DNA of 64,000 nucleotides from Spirosoma arboris (GTDB taxonomy: Bacteria > Bacteroidota > Bacteroidia > Cytophagales > Spirosomataceae): NCBI RefSeq assembly GCF_009754945.1, contig NZ_WPIN01000007.1, positions 248,001 to 312,000 on the forward strand, written 5' to 3'. Numbering within the stretch: the first letter of the stretch is position 1; every line of letters starts with the position of its first letter. The notes under the pieces were generated by a model. It was not told where the DNA came from, did not search any database, and was given only the letters and a program-made list of their open reading frames with translations. Of this stretch, positions 27,318-36,458 are shown piece after piece. A program made the translations under genes and the position numbers.

Positions 27318-27929
27318 TTATAGTAGTTCCAGCAATCGTTTTTTCCCTCGTAAGTACTGTGTTCTTGATGTCGTTTCGCTAATATTCAACACATTACCTA
27401 TTTCTTCATGGTCATAGCCCTCAAACAAATAGAGCGATAAAACAACCCGATAGCCTTCGGGTAGCAATTGCATGGCCCGCCTAACACGATCCACTTCCAA
27501 CTGAACACCTTCTTCGTCATACGGCTCGGCGTCGGCAAAGTCAGGACCATCGTCTTCGCCCAACCGGTGCGACTCTATATCTACCAACTCTAACCGCCGG
27601 CTTCGGAGATGGTTTATGGATCGGTTTACAACAATCTGCTTCAACCAGGCGCCAAACGTACTCTGCCCCCGAAAGGAGTTGATATGGCTAAACGCATCCA
27701 TAAAAGCCTCCTGTAAAACATCTTCGGCTTCGGCTTCGTGATTCAGAATCCGAAGGCAGACGTTATACATCGCCTTCACATAGTGTTGGTAAAGCTCATA
27801 CTGAGCCCGTCGCTCTCCCTGTTGGCAGCGTTTGACCAATTCGGCATGACGGTCAGGGTACGGCGGTCCGACGGTTCGGTTCGATTCCAACAGGTTCAGC
27901 GTCTCGTTATCGTTTAAGTTAGATTGCAA
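27318..27929 (-). CDS. ECF-family RNA polymerase sigma factor
   Basis: A 203-residue sigma-70 family member with region 2 (YELYQHYVKAMYNVCLRIL, EAEDVLQEAFMDAF, FGAWLKQIVVNRSINHLR) and region 4 (MQLLPEGYRVVLSLYLFEGYDHEEIGNVL, then SETTSRTQYLRGKKRLLELL). The only start right after an in-frame stop is TTG at 27929; no ATG occurs before the conserved part, so the true start may be TTG or lie slightly downstream. It probably drives its own operon with the two following genes and is held by the membrane protein encoded next. Confidence 0.9.
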   Translation of the reverse strand: MQSNLNDNETLNLLESNRTVGPPYPDRHAELVKRCQQGERRAQYELYQHYVKAMYNVCLRILNHEAEAEDVLQEAFMDAFSHINSFRGQSTFGAWLKQIVVNRSINHLRSRRLELVDIESHRLGEDDGPDFADAEPYDEEGVQLEVDRVRRAMQLLPEGYRVVLSLYLFEGYDHEEIGNVLNISETTSRTQYLRGKKRLLELL

Positions 27930-28054
27930 TCAGGAGAAAGATGCAGGAAAGTTGAAGATGTTGCACAATAATTTAGAAAAATTACGCGTTTTTGCATCTC
28001 CTCGCTCTAAATGCCGTTTTTCTGTGTATAAACACACAATTTACACGATTGATC

Positions 28055-28495
28055 ATGTACGAACAAAAATATAATCCGCCATTTATGGTTCATGATGATG
28101 GAGCCAATTCGCCTTATGATCATCAGCGCATCATTAGCAAACTGACATGTGAACTAGGTCTTTTATATTATCATAAACAGACGATAGGCCTTATTCCACT
28201 TCCTGAAACGCCATTAGATGAAGGGCCAGGCTATCCAGTACCCGATGTAATTCTGTTTGAAGAGAAAACCGAACAAACTCGTGTTATTATTGAGGTGTGT
28301 ACAAATCGTGGTTTTAGGACTGATTTACGTAAGGTTATTAGACTCATTGAAGATGACGACTACGGGATTCTGGAAGGGTTTGTCTATAATTACAAAACCC
28401 ACGAATGGCTGCGTTATCGCAAAGGCGACGGCGGTGTAGCAACAGCCTCATCGGTTTCGGAAGTAATGGGCATTGATTTAGGCCCGATGTTATAA
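28055..28495 (+). CDS. Uma2-like (PD-(D/E)XK) nuclease-fold protein
   Basis: A 146-residue protein starting at ATG 28055 (MYEQKYNPPF); an upstream in-frame ATG at 27992 would add 21 residues and lies close to the divergent sigma gene. It carries the pattern of the Uma2/DUF820 family: ETPLDEGPGYPVPDVILFEE, then RVIIEVCTNRGFRTD and a C-terminal GFVYNYKTHEWLRYRKGD. The PD...EV spacing fits a PD-(D/E)XK nuclease core, although the expected Lys after EV is replaced. Function in vivo is unknown. It stands alone, divergent from the sigma gene. Confidence 0.6.
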   Translation: MYEQKYNPPFMVHDDGANSPYDHQRIISKLTCELGLLYYHKQTIGLIPLPETPLDEGPGYPVPDVILFEEKTEQTRVIIEVCTNRGFRTDLRKVIRLIEDDDYGILEGFVYNYKTHEWLRYRKGDGGVATASSVSEVMGIDLGPML

Positions 28496-28613
28496 TACCT
28501 GACTCCTCAGATTATAGAGTCGTAGGCTCCCACCAGTTGCAGGTACGTTCCTGCCTGCCCTACCAAATTTTTTCCTACTTTTACTTGTTATAGAAGGAAG
28601 AGAAACGAGCGGA

Positions 28614-30905
28614 ATGGTTGATTATATTTCTGGATTAAATGACCCTCAGCGGGAAGCCGTTATGCACGGCAGTGGCCCGCTAATGATTATAGCCGGTGCC
28701 GGTTCGGGGAAGACCCGTGTGCTGACGTACCGGATTGCCCATCTTATCGACAATGGTGTTGATCCCTTTCGGATTTTGTCACTGACTTTTACGAACAAGG
28801 CCGCTGGCGAAATGCGCCATCGGATTGAAAAGGTCGTTGGTACCGAAGCACGAAACATCTGGATGGGTACGTTTCACTCCGTATTTGCCAAGATTTTACG
28901 CATCGAAGCCAAAGCGATTGGCTATACTAGTAATTTCTCCATTTACGATAGCGACGACTCAAAGTCGCTTCTACGGAGTATTATTAAAGAAATGGCGCTG
29001 GATGACAAGGTATATCGCGTCAACAGCGTTTTTAGCCGGATTTCAGGCGCTAAAAACCGACTTATTGGGCCAGATGACTACCTCAACAATTCGGTGATTC
29101 TGGCCGATGATGAGTCGGCGCGAATGCCGCATATTGGCAAGATTTACCAACAGTACGCTCTTCGATGCTTCGCAGCCAACGCTATGGATTTCGACGATCT
29201 GCTGTTCAATACCAATGTATTGTTCCGCGATCATTTAGACATCCTGAATAAGTACCAGCATAAGTTTCAATACGTGATGGTCGATGAATTTCAGGATACC
29301 AACGTTTCGCAATACCTCATCACGCGTAAACTGGCAGCCGTTCACCAGAACATATGCATTGTGGGTGATGATGCCCAGAGTATTTACGCGTTTCGGGGAG
29401 CCAACATCGAGAACATCCTGAATTTCCAGCGCGACTATGGCAAAGAAAACGTCAAAATCGTAAAACTGGAAGAGAATTACCGGTCTACGAACACCATTGT
29501 ACAGGCAGCAAACTCCATTATCGCCCGCAACAAAAATCAGTTGGAAAAGCACGTCTTTACGTCCAACGAAGAAGGACCGCTGATCGACGTGATTAAAGCT
29601 TCGTCAGATAACGAAGAAGGGCGCCTGGTAGCATCAGCCATTTTTGAAGCTAAGATGAACGAGTCGCTGGTTAACAACGATTTTGCGATTCTGTATCGTA
29701 CCAATGCCCAGTCACGGGCATTTGAGGAAGCGCTACGCAAAGTGAGTCTTAAATATCGCATCATTGGGGGCTTGTCATTCTACCAGCGCAAGGAAATTAA
29801 AGACCTGATTGCTTATCTGCGCTTCACGGTAAACCAGCAGGACGAAGAAGCATTCAAGCGTATTATCAACTTGCCCAAACGCGGCATCGGCGACACGACT
29901 GTTGCCAAAATCAGCGTCATAGCGGCTGAAAAACAGGATTCTGTCTGGGAGATTGTAGCCGACATCACGAAGCACGTTGCGGGTAGGGCGTCTTTTGCCA
30001 TTGAAGGTTTTGCCACTTTGATTAAGAGTTTCAAACTGCTACTCGATCAGAAAGATGCCTTTGAAGTGGCCTCTCACATTGCCAAAACGTCTGGGCTACT
30101 GAAAGAGCTATACGACGACAAAACGGTGGAAGGGCTGGCTCGATACGAAAACGTGCAGGAATTACTGAACGCCATTAAGGAGTTCGTCGATAATCCAGAC
30201 AATGAAGACAAGAGTCTTAGCGCGTTTCTACAATCGGTATCGTTACTTACTACTGCCGATGAGAAGGAAGACGACGGCGACAATGACCGAATAACGTTGA
30301 TGACTATCCACTCGGCTAAAGGGCTGGAGTTCAAAAACGTGCATATCGTCGGGTTGGAAGAAGACCTTTTTCCTAGCCAGATGATGCTAGAAAGTCGGAA
30401 TGACCTGGAAGAAGAACGGCGGCTGTTTTACGTAGCAATTACCCGTGCCGAAAAGCGACTGACGATCTCCTACGCTGAGACCCGCTACCATTACGGTCGG
30501 TTAAAGATGTGTGAGCCAAGCCGGTTTCTGATGGAAATCGATCAGAAATACATGAAAGTGTCGAAACAGCGCTCTGCGCCAAGCCGAATAGATTTCGACC
30601 GGCCCGAGCGTGATCGGAGTGAAAGTACGTCAACTGGCTCAATGGCCTTTGTACGATCACTCGCGCAGAAAACGGCCCAAAGACAGACTCCTCAACAAGC
30701 GGCAGCTCATACCCCATCGCCCGACTTTGCTCCTACCAGCACAGCCACACTAGCCTCTGGTCAACGCGTTGAACATGCGAAATTTGGTTTTGGCACAGTT
30801 AAGAACGTAGAGGTTAATGGAACAGAGCGGAAAGCGACCATCCAGTTCGAGCAGGTTGGAGAAAAGGTACTGCTCCTGAGCTTCGCGAAATTGCGGGTTG
30901 TCTGA
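28614..30905 (+). CDS. pcrA: UvrD/PcrA-type superfamily 1 DNA helicase
   Basis: A 763-residue ATP-dependent 3'-5' DNA helicase. Motif I is AGAGSGKTR with Lys33, motif II DEFQDTN, motif III QSIYAFRGA, motif IV YRTNAQSRAFEEALRK, motif V LMTIHSAKGLEF and motif VI RRLFYVAITRAEKRL. The start LNDPQREAV is the Q motif. The C-terminal 50 residues (RVEHAKFGFGTVKNVE...) form the Tudor-like domain that in PcrA/UvrD touches RNA polymerase. It acts in nucleotide excision and mismatch repair and removal of stalled complexes. UvrD and PcrA names are interchangeable in this phylum. Confidence 0.95.
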   Translation: MVDYISGLNDPQREAVMHGSGPLMIIAGAGSGKTRVLTYRIAHLIDNGVDPFRILSLTFTNKAAGEMRHRIEKVVGTEARNIWMGTFHSVFAKILRIEAKAIGYTSNFSIYDSDDSKSLLRSIIKEMALDDKVYRVNSVFSRISGAKNRLIGPDDYLNNSVILADDESARMPHIGKIYQQYALRCFAANAMDFDDLLFNTNVLFRDHLDILNKYQHKFQYVMVDEFQDTNVSQYLITRKLAAVHQNICIVGDDAQSIYAFRGANIENILNFQRDYGKENVKIVKLEENYRSTNTIVQAANSIIARNKNQLEKHVFTSNEEGPLIDVIKASSDNEEGRLVASAIFEAKMNESLVNNDFAILYRTNAQSRAFEEALRKVSLKYRIIGGLSFYQRKEIKDLIAYLRFTVNQQDEEAFKRIINLPKRGIGDTTVAKISVIAAEKQDSVWEIVADITKHVAGRASFAIEGFATLIKSFKLLLDQKDAFEVASHIAKTSGLLKELYDDKTVEGLARYENVQELLNAIKEFVDNPDNEDKSLSAFLQSVSLLTTADEKEDDGDNDRITLMTIHSAKGLEFKNVHIVGLEEDLFPSQMMLESRNDLEEERRLFYVAITRAEKRLTISYAETRYHYGRLKMCEPSRFLMEIDQKYMKVSKQRSAPSRIDFDRPERDRSESTSTGSMAFVRSLAQKTAQRQTPQQAAAHTPSPDFAPTSTATLASGQRVEHAKFGFGTVKNVEVNGTERKATIQFEQVGEKVLLLSFAKLRVV

Positions 30906-30978
30906 ACCGCTTCGGCGGCCCGGCGGGATTTATTGGATTTAAATGATTTTCGTGATTTGAAAGGTCAGATAAGATCGA

Positions 30979-31021
30979 TCAATTATCAATCTAAGTATAT
31001 CTAATTTGGATTGATAATTGA
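30979..31021. terminator. Hairpin after the helicase gene
   Basis: TCAATTATCAATC at 30979-30991 pairs with GATTGATAATTGA at 31009-31021 (13 bp, 17-base loop). It is AT-rich and lacks a T-run, so its role as terminator is only suggested. It lies 74 bases after the helicase stop and 94 bases before the OmpA gene. Confidence 0.45.
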
Positions 31022-31114
31022 TTGAGCTGACGAATAGAGACTTTAATCTCAAATACAAAATTCTCTCTCTCCATCGTTCTTCTTCAAAGCATCTTACTAT
31101 CCCGCGTACGATCC

Positions 31115-32737
31115 ATGAATGCCCTCGGCACCTTTACTGCCTGTTTGCTCCTACTTACCCCGCTGTTTACGAGTGCCCAACCTAAGCCAGATTCAACCGG
31201 CGCTAAAGTCGAAAATCTTGGCAATCAGGTCAATTCGGAATACAACGAGATTAATCCGATGATTTCACCGGACGGAAAGACCTTATATTACGCCCGTATT
31301 AGTCATCCTAACAATACACATGGCGTCAAAGGCAGCCAGGATATTTGGTACTCCGACCTTGATGCCGCCAGCGGCAAATGGGGGCCTGGCCGACGAATGG
31401 GTTTCCCGCTCAATAAAGACGAGTACAATTGTGCCTATAGTATAACGCCTGATGGTCAGACGATGCTTATCAAAGGGCAGTACAACAATGGAAATTACGA
31501 AACTCGTGGATTTTCCCTGAGCAAGAAAACTGCCAGTGGATGGTCTCCCCCGCAGAAGATGGATATTCCGAACTACGTCAATATGAGCAAAGGGCAGTTC
31601 GATTGCGGGTTTATGTCGGCAGATGGGAAAGTGTTGCTTATGGCTTTCAGCGAGAAGAAAAACAGCAAAGAGGATGATATCTATGTTAGTTTTCGGCAGA
31701 AAGACGGTTCGTGGACAAAGCCAATGGAACTTGGTCCCGAAGTGAATACCAAGTTCACGGAAACAACGCCGTTTCTAGCTCCTGATGGCGCTACACTTTA
31801 TTTCTCGAGTAATCGGGAAGGTGGTCTGGGTAGTAATGACATTTATGTTTGTAAGCGCGTTGACAAAACCTGGAAACACTGGTCGAAACCCGTTAACCTT
31901 GGTCCCAAAGTGAATACAGATGGATATGATGCTTATTATACACTGGCAGCTTCGGGCGATTATGCTTACTTGACTACGTTTAAAAATACTCTTGGCAAAG
32001 GTGACATTGTACGGGTTAAACTTAGCGACGATCGCCCAACCAACCAGCCAGGTAAAGTTGGAGGGGGAGGTGATGACCTCGCCAACAAATCTGATGTGAC
32101 GCGACCTGATCCTGTAGTGCTTATTAGTGGAAAGGTAATTGATCAGACCACAGGAAAGCCAATCGAGGCCCGGATTGTCTATCAGACTCTTCCTGATGGA
32201 ACTGAAGCTGGCGAGGCTACATCTGATCCGGTCACAGGCGAGTACAAAATTATACTGCCTTATGGGCAGAAATACACGATGCGGGCTATTGCTAAAGACT
32301 TTATTGCGATAGGGACTAATATTGATTTAACTCAGGCCAGAGGTTTCCAGGAAATAAAAGGGCAGGAACTCAAAATGGGAGCAATCACGGAAGGGACAGT
32401 CATACCTTTGAACAACATCTTCTTCGATGTAGGCAAAGCAGAACTCCGCCCAGAGTCTGGTCCTGAACTCGACCGATTAGTAACGACGTTGAACGACATG
32501 CCTAAAATGACTATCGAAGTCCGTGGTCATACAGACAATACAGGTTCTAATGAGATCAATAACAAGCTCTCACAGGATCGGGCCGACGCTGTTCGTGAAT
32601 ACTTCATTAGCAAAGGGATAGAACCCGATCGCATTGCCAGCAAAGGTTTGGGCGAGACGAAACCCATTGCCACAAATGATACAGAAGAAGGACGTCAACG
32701 AAACCGTCGGGTAGAGTTTGTGATTGTGAAGAAGTAA
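31115..32737 (+). CDS. Exported PD40-repeat, carboxypeptidase-like and OmpA domain protein (PorE-like)
   Basis: A 540-residue envelope protein. Signal peptide residues 1-21 (FTSAQ). Residues about 35-310 are PD40/WD40-like propeller repeats (ISPDGKTLYYARI, LAPDGATLYFSSNREGG). Residues about 335-420 form a carboxypeptidase regulatory-like beta domain (ISGKVIDQTTGKPIEARI). Residues about 430-540 are an OmpA peptidoglycan-binding domain (IFFDVGKAELRPES, VRGHTDNTGSNEINNKLSQDRADAV, RNRRVEFVIVK). The order matches PorE-type proteins of the type IX secretion system but lacks their TPR segment, so I call it PorE-like only. It should anchor to peptidoglycan in the periplasm. Confidence 0.85.
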   Translation: MNALGTFTACLLLLTPLFTSAQPKPDSTGAKVENLGNQVNSEYNEINPMISPDGKTLYYARISHPNNTHGVKGSQDIWYSDLDAASGKWGPGRRMGFPLNKDEYNCAYSITPDGQTMLIKGQYNNGNYETRGFSLSKKTASGWSPPQKMDIPNYVNMSKGQFDCGFMSADGKVLLMAFSEKKNSKEDDIYVSFRQKDGSWTKPMELGPEVNTKFTETTPFLAPDGATLYFSSNREGGLGSNDIYVCKRVDKTWKHWSKPVNLGPKVNTDGYDAYYTLAASGDYAYLTTFKNTLGKGDIVRVKLSDDRPTNQPGKVGGGGDDLANKSDVTRPDPVVLISGKVIDQTTGKPIEARIVYQTLPDGTEAGEATSDPVTGEYKIILPYGQKYTMRAIAKDFIAIGTNIDLTQARGFQEIKGQELKMGAITEGTVIPLNNIFFDVGKAELRPESGPELDRLVTTLNDMPKMTIEVRGHTDNTGSNEINNKLSQDRADAVREYFISKGIEPDRIASKGLGETKPIATNDTEEGRQRNRRVEFVIVKK

Positions 32738-32769
32738 TTTCAGGTAGAAATACACACCTATGATTTTTG

Positions 32770-32821
32770 TTGTCTTATCAGCTAACATACAGTAGCCATC
32801 TGCTGTTTACTGATAAGACAA
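32770..32821. terminator. 12-bp inverted repeat after the OmpA gene
   Basis: TTGTCTTATCAG at 32770-32781 pairs exactly with CTGATAAGACAA at 32810-32821. The inner bases can extend pairing (ACAGTAG/CTGCTGT). It lies in the 136-base gap before the transglutaminase gene and is a probable terminator without a T-run. Confidence 0.5.
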
Positions 32822-32873
32822 GCTGTGCTATTATCAGCTTACCTCCAAAACATTCTTCACTTACGAACACGAT

Positions 32874-33743
32874 ATGCAACTCAACGCTGGCTGCGAACTC
32901 TCTTTTCAAGCGCAGACACCAACACCTTTAGTTTTAATGCTCCGTCCGCGCTCAGGTGCTGGCCAATGGATCATTCGGGAAGAGTACCAGATTACCCCCG
33001 CTGTCAACGTAACCGAATTTACGGATATGTATGGCAATCTCTGTCAGCGAGTAGTAGCTCCAGAAGGTCCATTTTCAATTCATTTTTCGGCAACGGTTCA
33101 AACTGCCGATTTAATTGATGTAGCTCCCGGTGCACCTTATACGCCTGTTGAAGACTTACCCGACGATGTACTTCATTATACCTTACCAAGTCGCTATTGC
33201 CAATCAGACCAACTAGGCAACCTGGCCAGTGATATTACGAAGAATGTAGAGGCTGGGTACGATCAGGCGGAAGCCATACGCAAGTGGATTCACGAAAATA
33301 TTACCTATCAATACGGTACCAGCAATGCCAGTACATCGGCCATAGATACCGCGAATAGTCGAATTGGCGTCTGTCGCGATTTTACGCACCTTGGCATTTC
33401 ACTTTGCCGTGCCCTAAATATTCCGGCTCGTATGGTTGTTGGTTATCTATACCAACTTGATCCGATGGACCTTCATGCCTGGTTTGAAGCCTATATAGAT
33501 GGGCGCTGGTTTACCTTCGATGCAACTCAGGAGCAGCCACGTGGCAATCGCATTACAGTGGCTTATGGGCGCGATGCCGCAGATGTAGCATTTACAACCC
33601 AATTTGGCCCAATGCAACTAAACGACATGAAGGTATGGGTAGATACAGCTCAGAACGATGCGGATGAAAGTGAAAAAAAGATGGAGGAGTCTCCAACGCT
33701 TTCTAACTCGGCGGGGTCTATGAATCCAAATAGTAATCAATAA
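32874..33743 (+). CDS. Transglutaminase-like cysteine peptidase family protein
   Basis: A 289-residue cytosolic protein with an N-terminal beta domain (about 1-95) of the bacterial transglutaminase N type and a transglutaminase core. The triad is Cys167 (GVCRDFTHLGISLCRALNIPAR), His201 (DLHAWFEAYIDG) and Asp216 (FTFDATQEQPRGNR). Such proteins are thought to be peptidases or cross-linking enzymes. The last 40 residues are polar and disordered. Its stop codon overlaps the ATG of the next gene by one base, so the two are co-translated. Confidence 0.85.
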   Translation: MQLNAGCELSFQAQTPTPLVLMLRPRSGAGQWIIREEYQITPAVNVTEFTDMYGNLCQRVVAPEGPFSIHFSATVQTADLIDVAPGAPYTPVEDLPDDVLHYTLPSRYCQSDQLGNLASDITKNVEAGYDQAEAIRKWIHENITYQYGTSNASTSAIDTANSRIGVCRDFTHLGISLCRALNIPARMVVGYLYQLDPMDLHAWFEAYIDGRWFTFDATQEQPRGNRITVAYGRDAADVAFTTQFGPMQLNDMKVWVDTAQNDADESEKKMEESPTLSNSAGSMNPNSNQ

Positions 33744-34180
33744 TGAAAAAGCAACTGCTTTTCTGTGCGTTTGTAGGAATGATGACGGCTTGCCAACATG
33801 AAACAGACATTCAGCCTACTCTGCCAACACTTGCCGGTGAAGTTGCTGGAACCTACCGTACAAACGTTTACCTTGATCCTTCACGTGTAGCGATTCCAGC
33901 AGCGCAAATGCCCTATACGGAACTGAAAGCAGAATCGGATAGCAGTGTAACCTTAGTTTATAACACGCAATACTTGACAAAAACCAGTCAATCTATCCAG
34001 CATATACAGCTGAGCCGGCAAGCCGATTTGATTCAACTCCGTGTAGCCGACTCTAGTATTGGTACGCTGCAAACCGACCGAATTTTTACGGATAGTGGCA
34101 TGGAAAAGCAGGGCAAACTATTGCGCGTCAATATACAGACCGATTCGAAAACCCAGCAAAGTTTTGCTGGAGTCAAATAA
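33743..34180 (+). CDS. Small lipoprotein of unknown function
   Basis: A 145-residue protein with a lipoprotein signal (lipobox ending MTAC, Cys17). The mature part is about 128 residues with alternating strands and many Gln/Ser/Thr, possibly a small beta-barrel (lipocalin-like) fold. I recognise no family. It starts on the last base of the transglutaminase gene's stop codon. Confidence 0.7.
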   Translation: MKKQLLFCAFVGMMTACQHETDIQPTLPTLAGEVAGTYRTNVYLDPSRVAIPAAQMPYTELKAESDSSVTLVYNTQYLTKTSQSIQHIQLSRQADLIQLRVADSSIGTLQTDRIFTDSGMEKQGKLLRVNIQTDSKTQQSFAGVK

Positions 34181-34202
34181 TAATACACTGAAAATGAATA
34201 AC

Positions 34203-34240
34203 ATAAAAAGCGCGACTTCGTTGGAAGCCGCGCTTTTTAT
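34203..34240. terminator. Strong bidirectional terminator
   Basis: ATAAAAAGCGCG (34203-34214) pairs with CGCGCTTTTTAT (34229-34240), with CTTC/GAAG inside and a GTTG loop. The stem has A and T runs at its feet, so it can terminate transcription in both directions. It separates the converging lipoprotein and coiled-coil protein genes. Confidence 0.9.
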
Positions 34241-34260
34241 GAAGTCTATCTGCGAAACAA

Positions 34261-35208
34261 TTACCGAACCGCAAATTCACCTGAACCGATGCGGAAACCT
34301 TCCGAATACAGTTCTATCGTGTATTTACCTGGTTTGTAAGGAATGCCGCGCGAATAAAGTAGTTCAACGTTTTGGCCATTGCTGGTGTAATTCACCGTTT
34401 GCTTGGTTGTGTAAATGGTTTCATTCCCATCTACCGTAAACGTACCTGAACCATTCGCCATATCTGACACAACTGCACCCGATGGATCAAGTACGCGTAC
34501 AAATACGTCCTTCGGCTCTTCTTTCGTCAGCGGATTATCCAGCAGTGTATAAACCAGTTTGATTTTGTCCAGACGCTTGGCTTTGTACGAATCATCGTCC
34601 TTCACTTTACCTTTGGCGTTCACCGCAAATACTTTTACGTTCTGTGCTTTCAATGCTGCGGCACGAGTAACCTTAGTACTCAACTCCTGATTCTGCGATT
34701 GAACCTGCGACACCACAGTAGTTACCGAATCACGGAATTGTTGTCCTTTCACTTTCAGACCCGAATTTTCTTCATCCAACGCTTTTACATTGGTGGCCAA
34801 GGTTACGTTTTCGCGTTGTAGATTAGCAATAAGCGTGTCTTTTTCAACCAGAAACGCTTCATATTGCTTAATCTTAGATTCGTATTTCGCGATGGAAATG
34901 CGATTACCTTTTTTCAGAGTCGCTTTATCAGCTTCCAACTGCGCTTTCATTTTTTCTAACTCCGAAACGTCACCACCTAGTTTTTGTACCTCGGCAATTT
35001 TAGCGTCCAAGGCGGTCGAAATAGAATCCAGTTTGACACGAGTCGTAGACAATTCTTCGACACGTTCAGATATAGTCACTTCCTGATTTTCAGAAACTTT
35101 TTTCTGATCGAAATACAGATAACTTGATACTCCTGCTAAACCTGTCATAATAATCAGGGCGGCTAGGAGAGCGCCATTTGCTTTTGGCTTTTGCGAATTA
35201 TTTTCCAT
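34261..35208 (-). CDS. Membrane-anchored coiled-coil protein
   Basis: A 315-residue protein with a short cytosolic start, one membrane helix at about 13-31 (LLAALIIMTGLAGVSSYLYF) and a long heptad-rich coiled coil from about 35 to 185 (for example KLDSISTALDAKIAEVQKL and LQRENVTLATNVKALDEEN). It ends in a compact beta domain (about 200-315; KIKLVYTLLDNPLTKEEP, GKYTIELYSEGFRIGSGEF). It should sit in the inner membrane with its coiled coil in the periplasm. Similar proteins are common in Cytophagales but have no known function. Confidence 0.75.
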   Translation of the reverse strand: MENNSQKPKANGALLAALIIMTGLAGVSSYLYFDQKKVSENQEVTISERVEELSTTRVKLDSISTALDAKIAEVQKLGGDVSELEKMKAQLEADKATLKKGNRISIAKYESKIKQYEAFLVEKDTLIANLQRENVTLATNVKALDEENSGLKVKGQQFRDSVTTVVSQVQSQNQELSTKVTRAAALKAQNVKVFAVNAKGKVKDDDSYKAKRLDKIKLVYTLLDNPLTKEEPKDVFVRVLDPSGAVVSDMANGSGTFTVDGNETIYTTKQTVNYTSNGQNVELLYSRGIPYKPGKYTIELYSEGFRIGSGEFAVR

Positions 35209-35588
35209 TTCAAATTTTCAGTTTAACGATTAAACATGCACAAACTTGTCAAAAAAGCCGCTTTCGCGGTTGTGTAGAGGTTGTTACATCCGATATCGGT
35301 GTTGATTAAGAAAATAAAATTCGACTATGAAAATTATAATTTACCCTCCGAACAATACTAACGGAACGCCGGATTATTGCGACCTATTGTACTCCACAAC
35401 TGGTAACACTTGAAAAAGGTTTTTTAACTACCTAGCCTAAAGCACAAAACTAGGCAATGATTATCAACAAGATAGACCGTAAGATAAATATTCTATTTGA
35501 CTCCTATGAGGTCAGCCATTCTGCATTTGGTGTCTCTTTATCAATAACAACCCGAACCCCAGCTAGTTATTAGTAAAAATCCTCAACA
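35209..35588. other. 380-base intergenic region between divergent genes
   Basis: No gene is visible here. It must hold the promoters of the coiled-coil protein (minus) and mutM (plus). I see a short GC hairpin near 35258 (CCGC-TTTC-GCGG) and CCTAG/CTAGG arms near 35430-35455. A weak mutM promoter candidate is TGCATTTG at 35522-35529, with TTTG at 35496-35499. The region is AT-rich. No RNA gene recognised. Confidence 0.5.
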
Positions 35589-36404
35589 ATGCCAGAACTT
35601 CCCGAGGTCGAAATCAGGCGACAGTATCTCGAAACCTCATCGCTTCATCAAGTCATCGCTCACATTGAGGTCGAGGACAAAAAACTGCTTACAACAGAGT
35701 ACAGTACACTGATCAATACGCTAACTGGGCGGCAGTTTGTCGGTACACATCGGGTCGGAAAGAATCTATTTGTGCTAACCGACGCACCCGATGTGATAGT
35801 CCATATGCATTTCGGCATGACCGGCGATTTAGACTATTACCATGCTTCGCTCGATCGTCCGCGATTTGCCCGAATCGTATTTGAGTTTACAAATGGGTTC
35901 AACCTTGGTTTCTTATGCCCTCGAAAATTTGAGCGAGTGGGTCTGATAGATGATATTGATGCCTTTCTCAAACGAAAAAAAATTGGCGAAGATGGCCTTG
36001 TTATTTCATTAGAAGACCTTATCAGGCAGATTCAACCTAAGAAGGCATTTATAAAGCCTGTTTTGCTTGATCAACATGTTGTGGCTGGCCTGGGCAACTG
36101 GATTGTTGATGAGGTATTGTTTCAGGCTTATATTCATCCAGAACAACGTGCCAACACGCTTACTGCTATCCAGTTCGACCAACTGCACAAGGCCATCCGA
36201 CTGGTGCTAGAAACAGCCATTCGTTATGAGGCTACCTATCGAGACTTCCCAAACAGTTTTCTAATTCACGTGCGAGAGTGGGATAACTCTCCCTACGACG
36301 ATGTGGAAGCTCATAAATTTTGTCCTCGCTGTGGTACTCGTATCGAACGTTCGGAAGTGGGCGGCCGCACAACTTTCTTTTGTCCCAAGGAGCAGGTCGT
36401 ATGA
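35589..36404 (+). CDS. mutM: Formamidopyrimidine-DNA glycosylase (Fpg/MutM)
   Basis: A 271-residue base-excision-repair enzyme that removes oxidised purines and nicks DNA. The mature N-terminus PELPEVE gives catalytic Pro2 and Glu3; a Lys in HRVGKNLFV supplies the beta-loop lysine. The H2TH region is DQHVVAGLGNWIVDEVLFQAYIHP. The C-terminal zinc finger has Cys245, Cys248 and Cys265 at the usual spacing (CxxC, 16 residues, C), but the fourth ligand position is Glu268 (CPKEQ) instead of Cys. This could change or abolish zinc binding. Length and other features are normal. The pirin gene follows 54 bases later across a palindrome. Confidence 0.9.
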   Translation: MPELPEVEIRRQYLETSSLHQVIAHIEVEDKKLLTTEYSTLINTLTGRQFVGTHRVGKNLFVLTDAPDVIVHMHFGMTGDLDYYHASLDRPRFARIVFEFTNGFNLGFLCPRKFERVGLIDDIDAFLKRKKIGEDGLVISLEDLIRQIQPKKAFIKPVLLDQHVVAGLGNWIVDEVLFQAYIHPEQRANTLTAIQFDQLHKAIRLVLETAIRYEATYRDFPNSFLIHVREWDNSPYDDVEAHKFCPRCGTRIERSEVGGRTTFFCPKEQVV

Positions 36405-36417
36405 ATGAACTTGCACA

Positions 36418-36439
36418 AATACAATCTTGTTATTGTATT
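36418..36439. promoter_or_regulatory. Operator-like palindrome before the pirin gene
   Basis: AATACAAT (36418-36425) and ATTGTATT (36432-36439) form a perfect inverted repeat with a 6-base centre, 19 bases before the pirin start. Its half-site shares ATACAA with the S24 operator at 38711-38744, though the spacing differs. A regulator-binding role is inferred. Confidence 0.5.
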
Positions 36440-36458
36440 AAATGTATCTACATGAATT

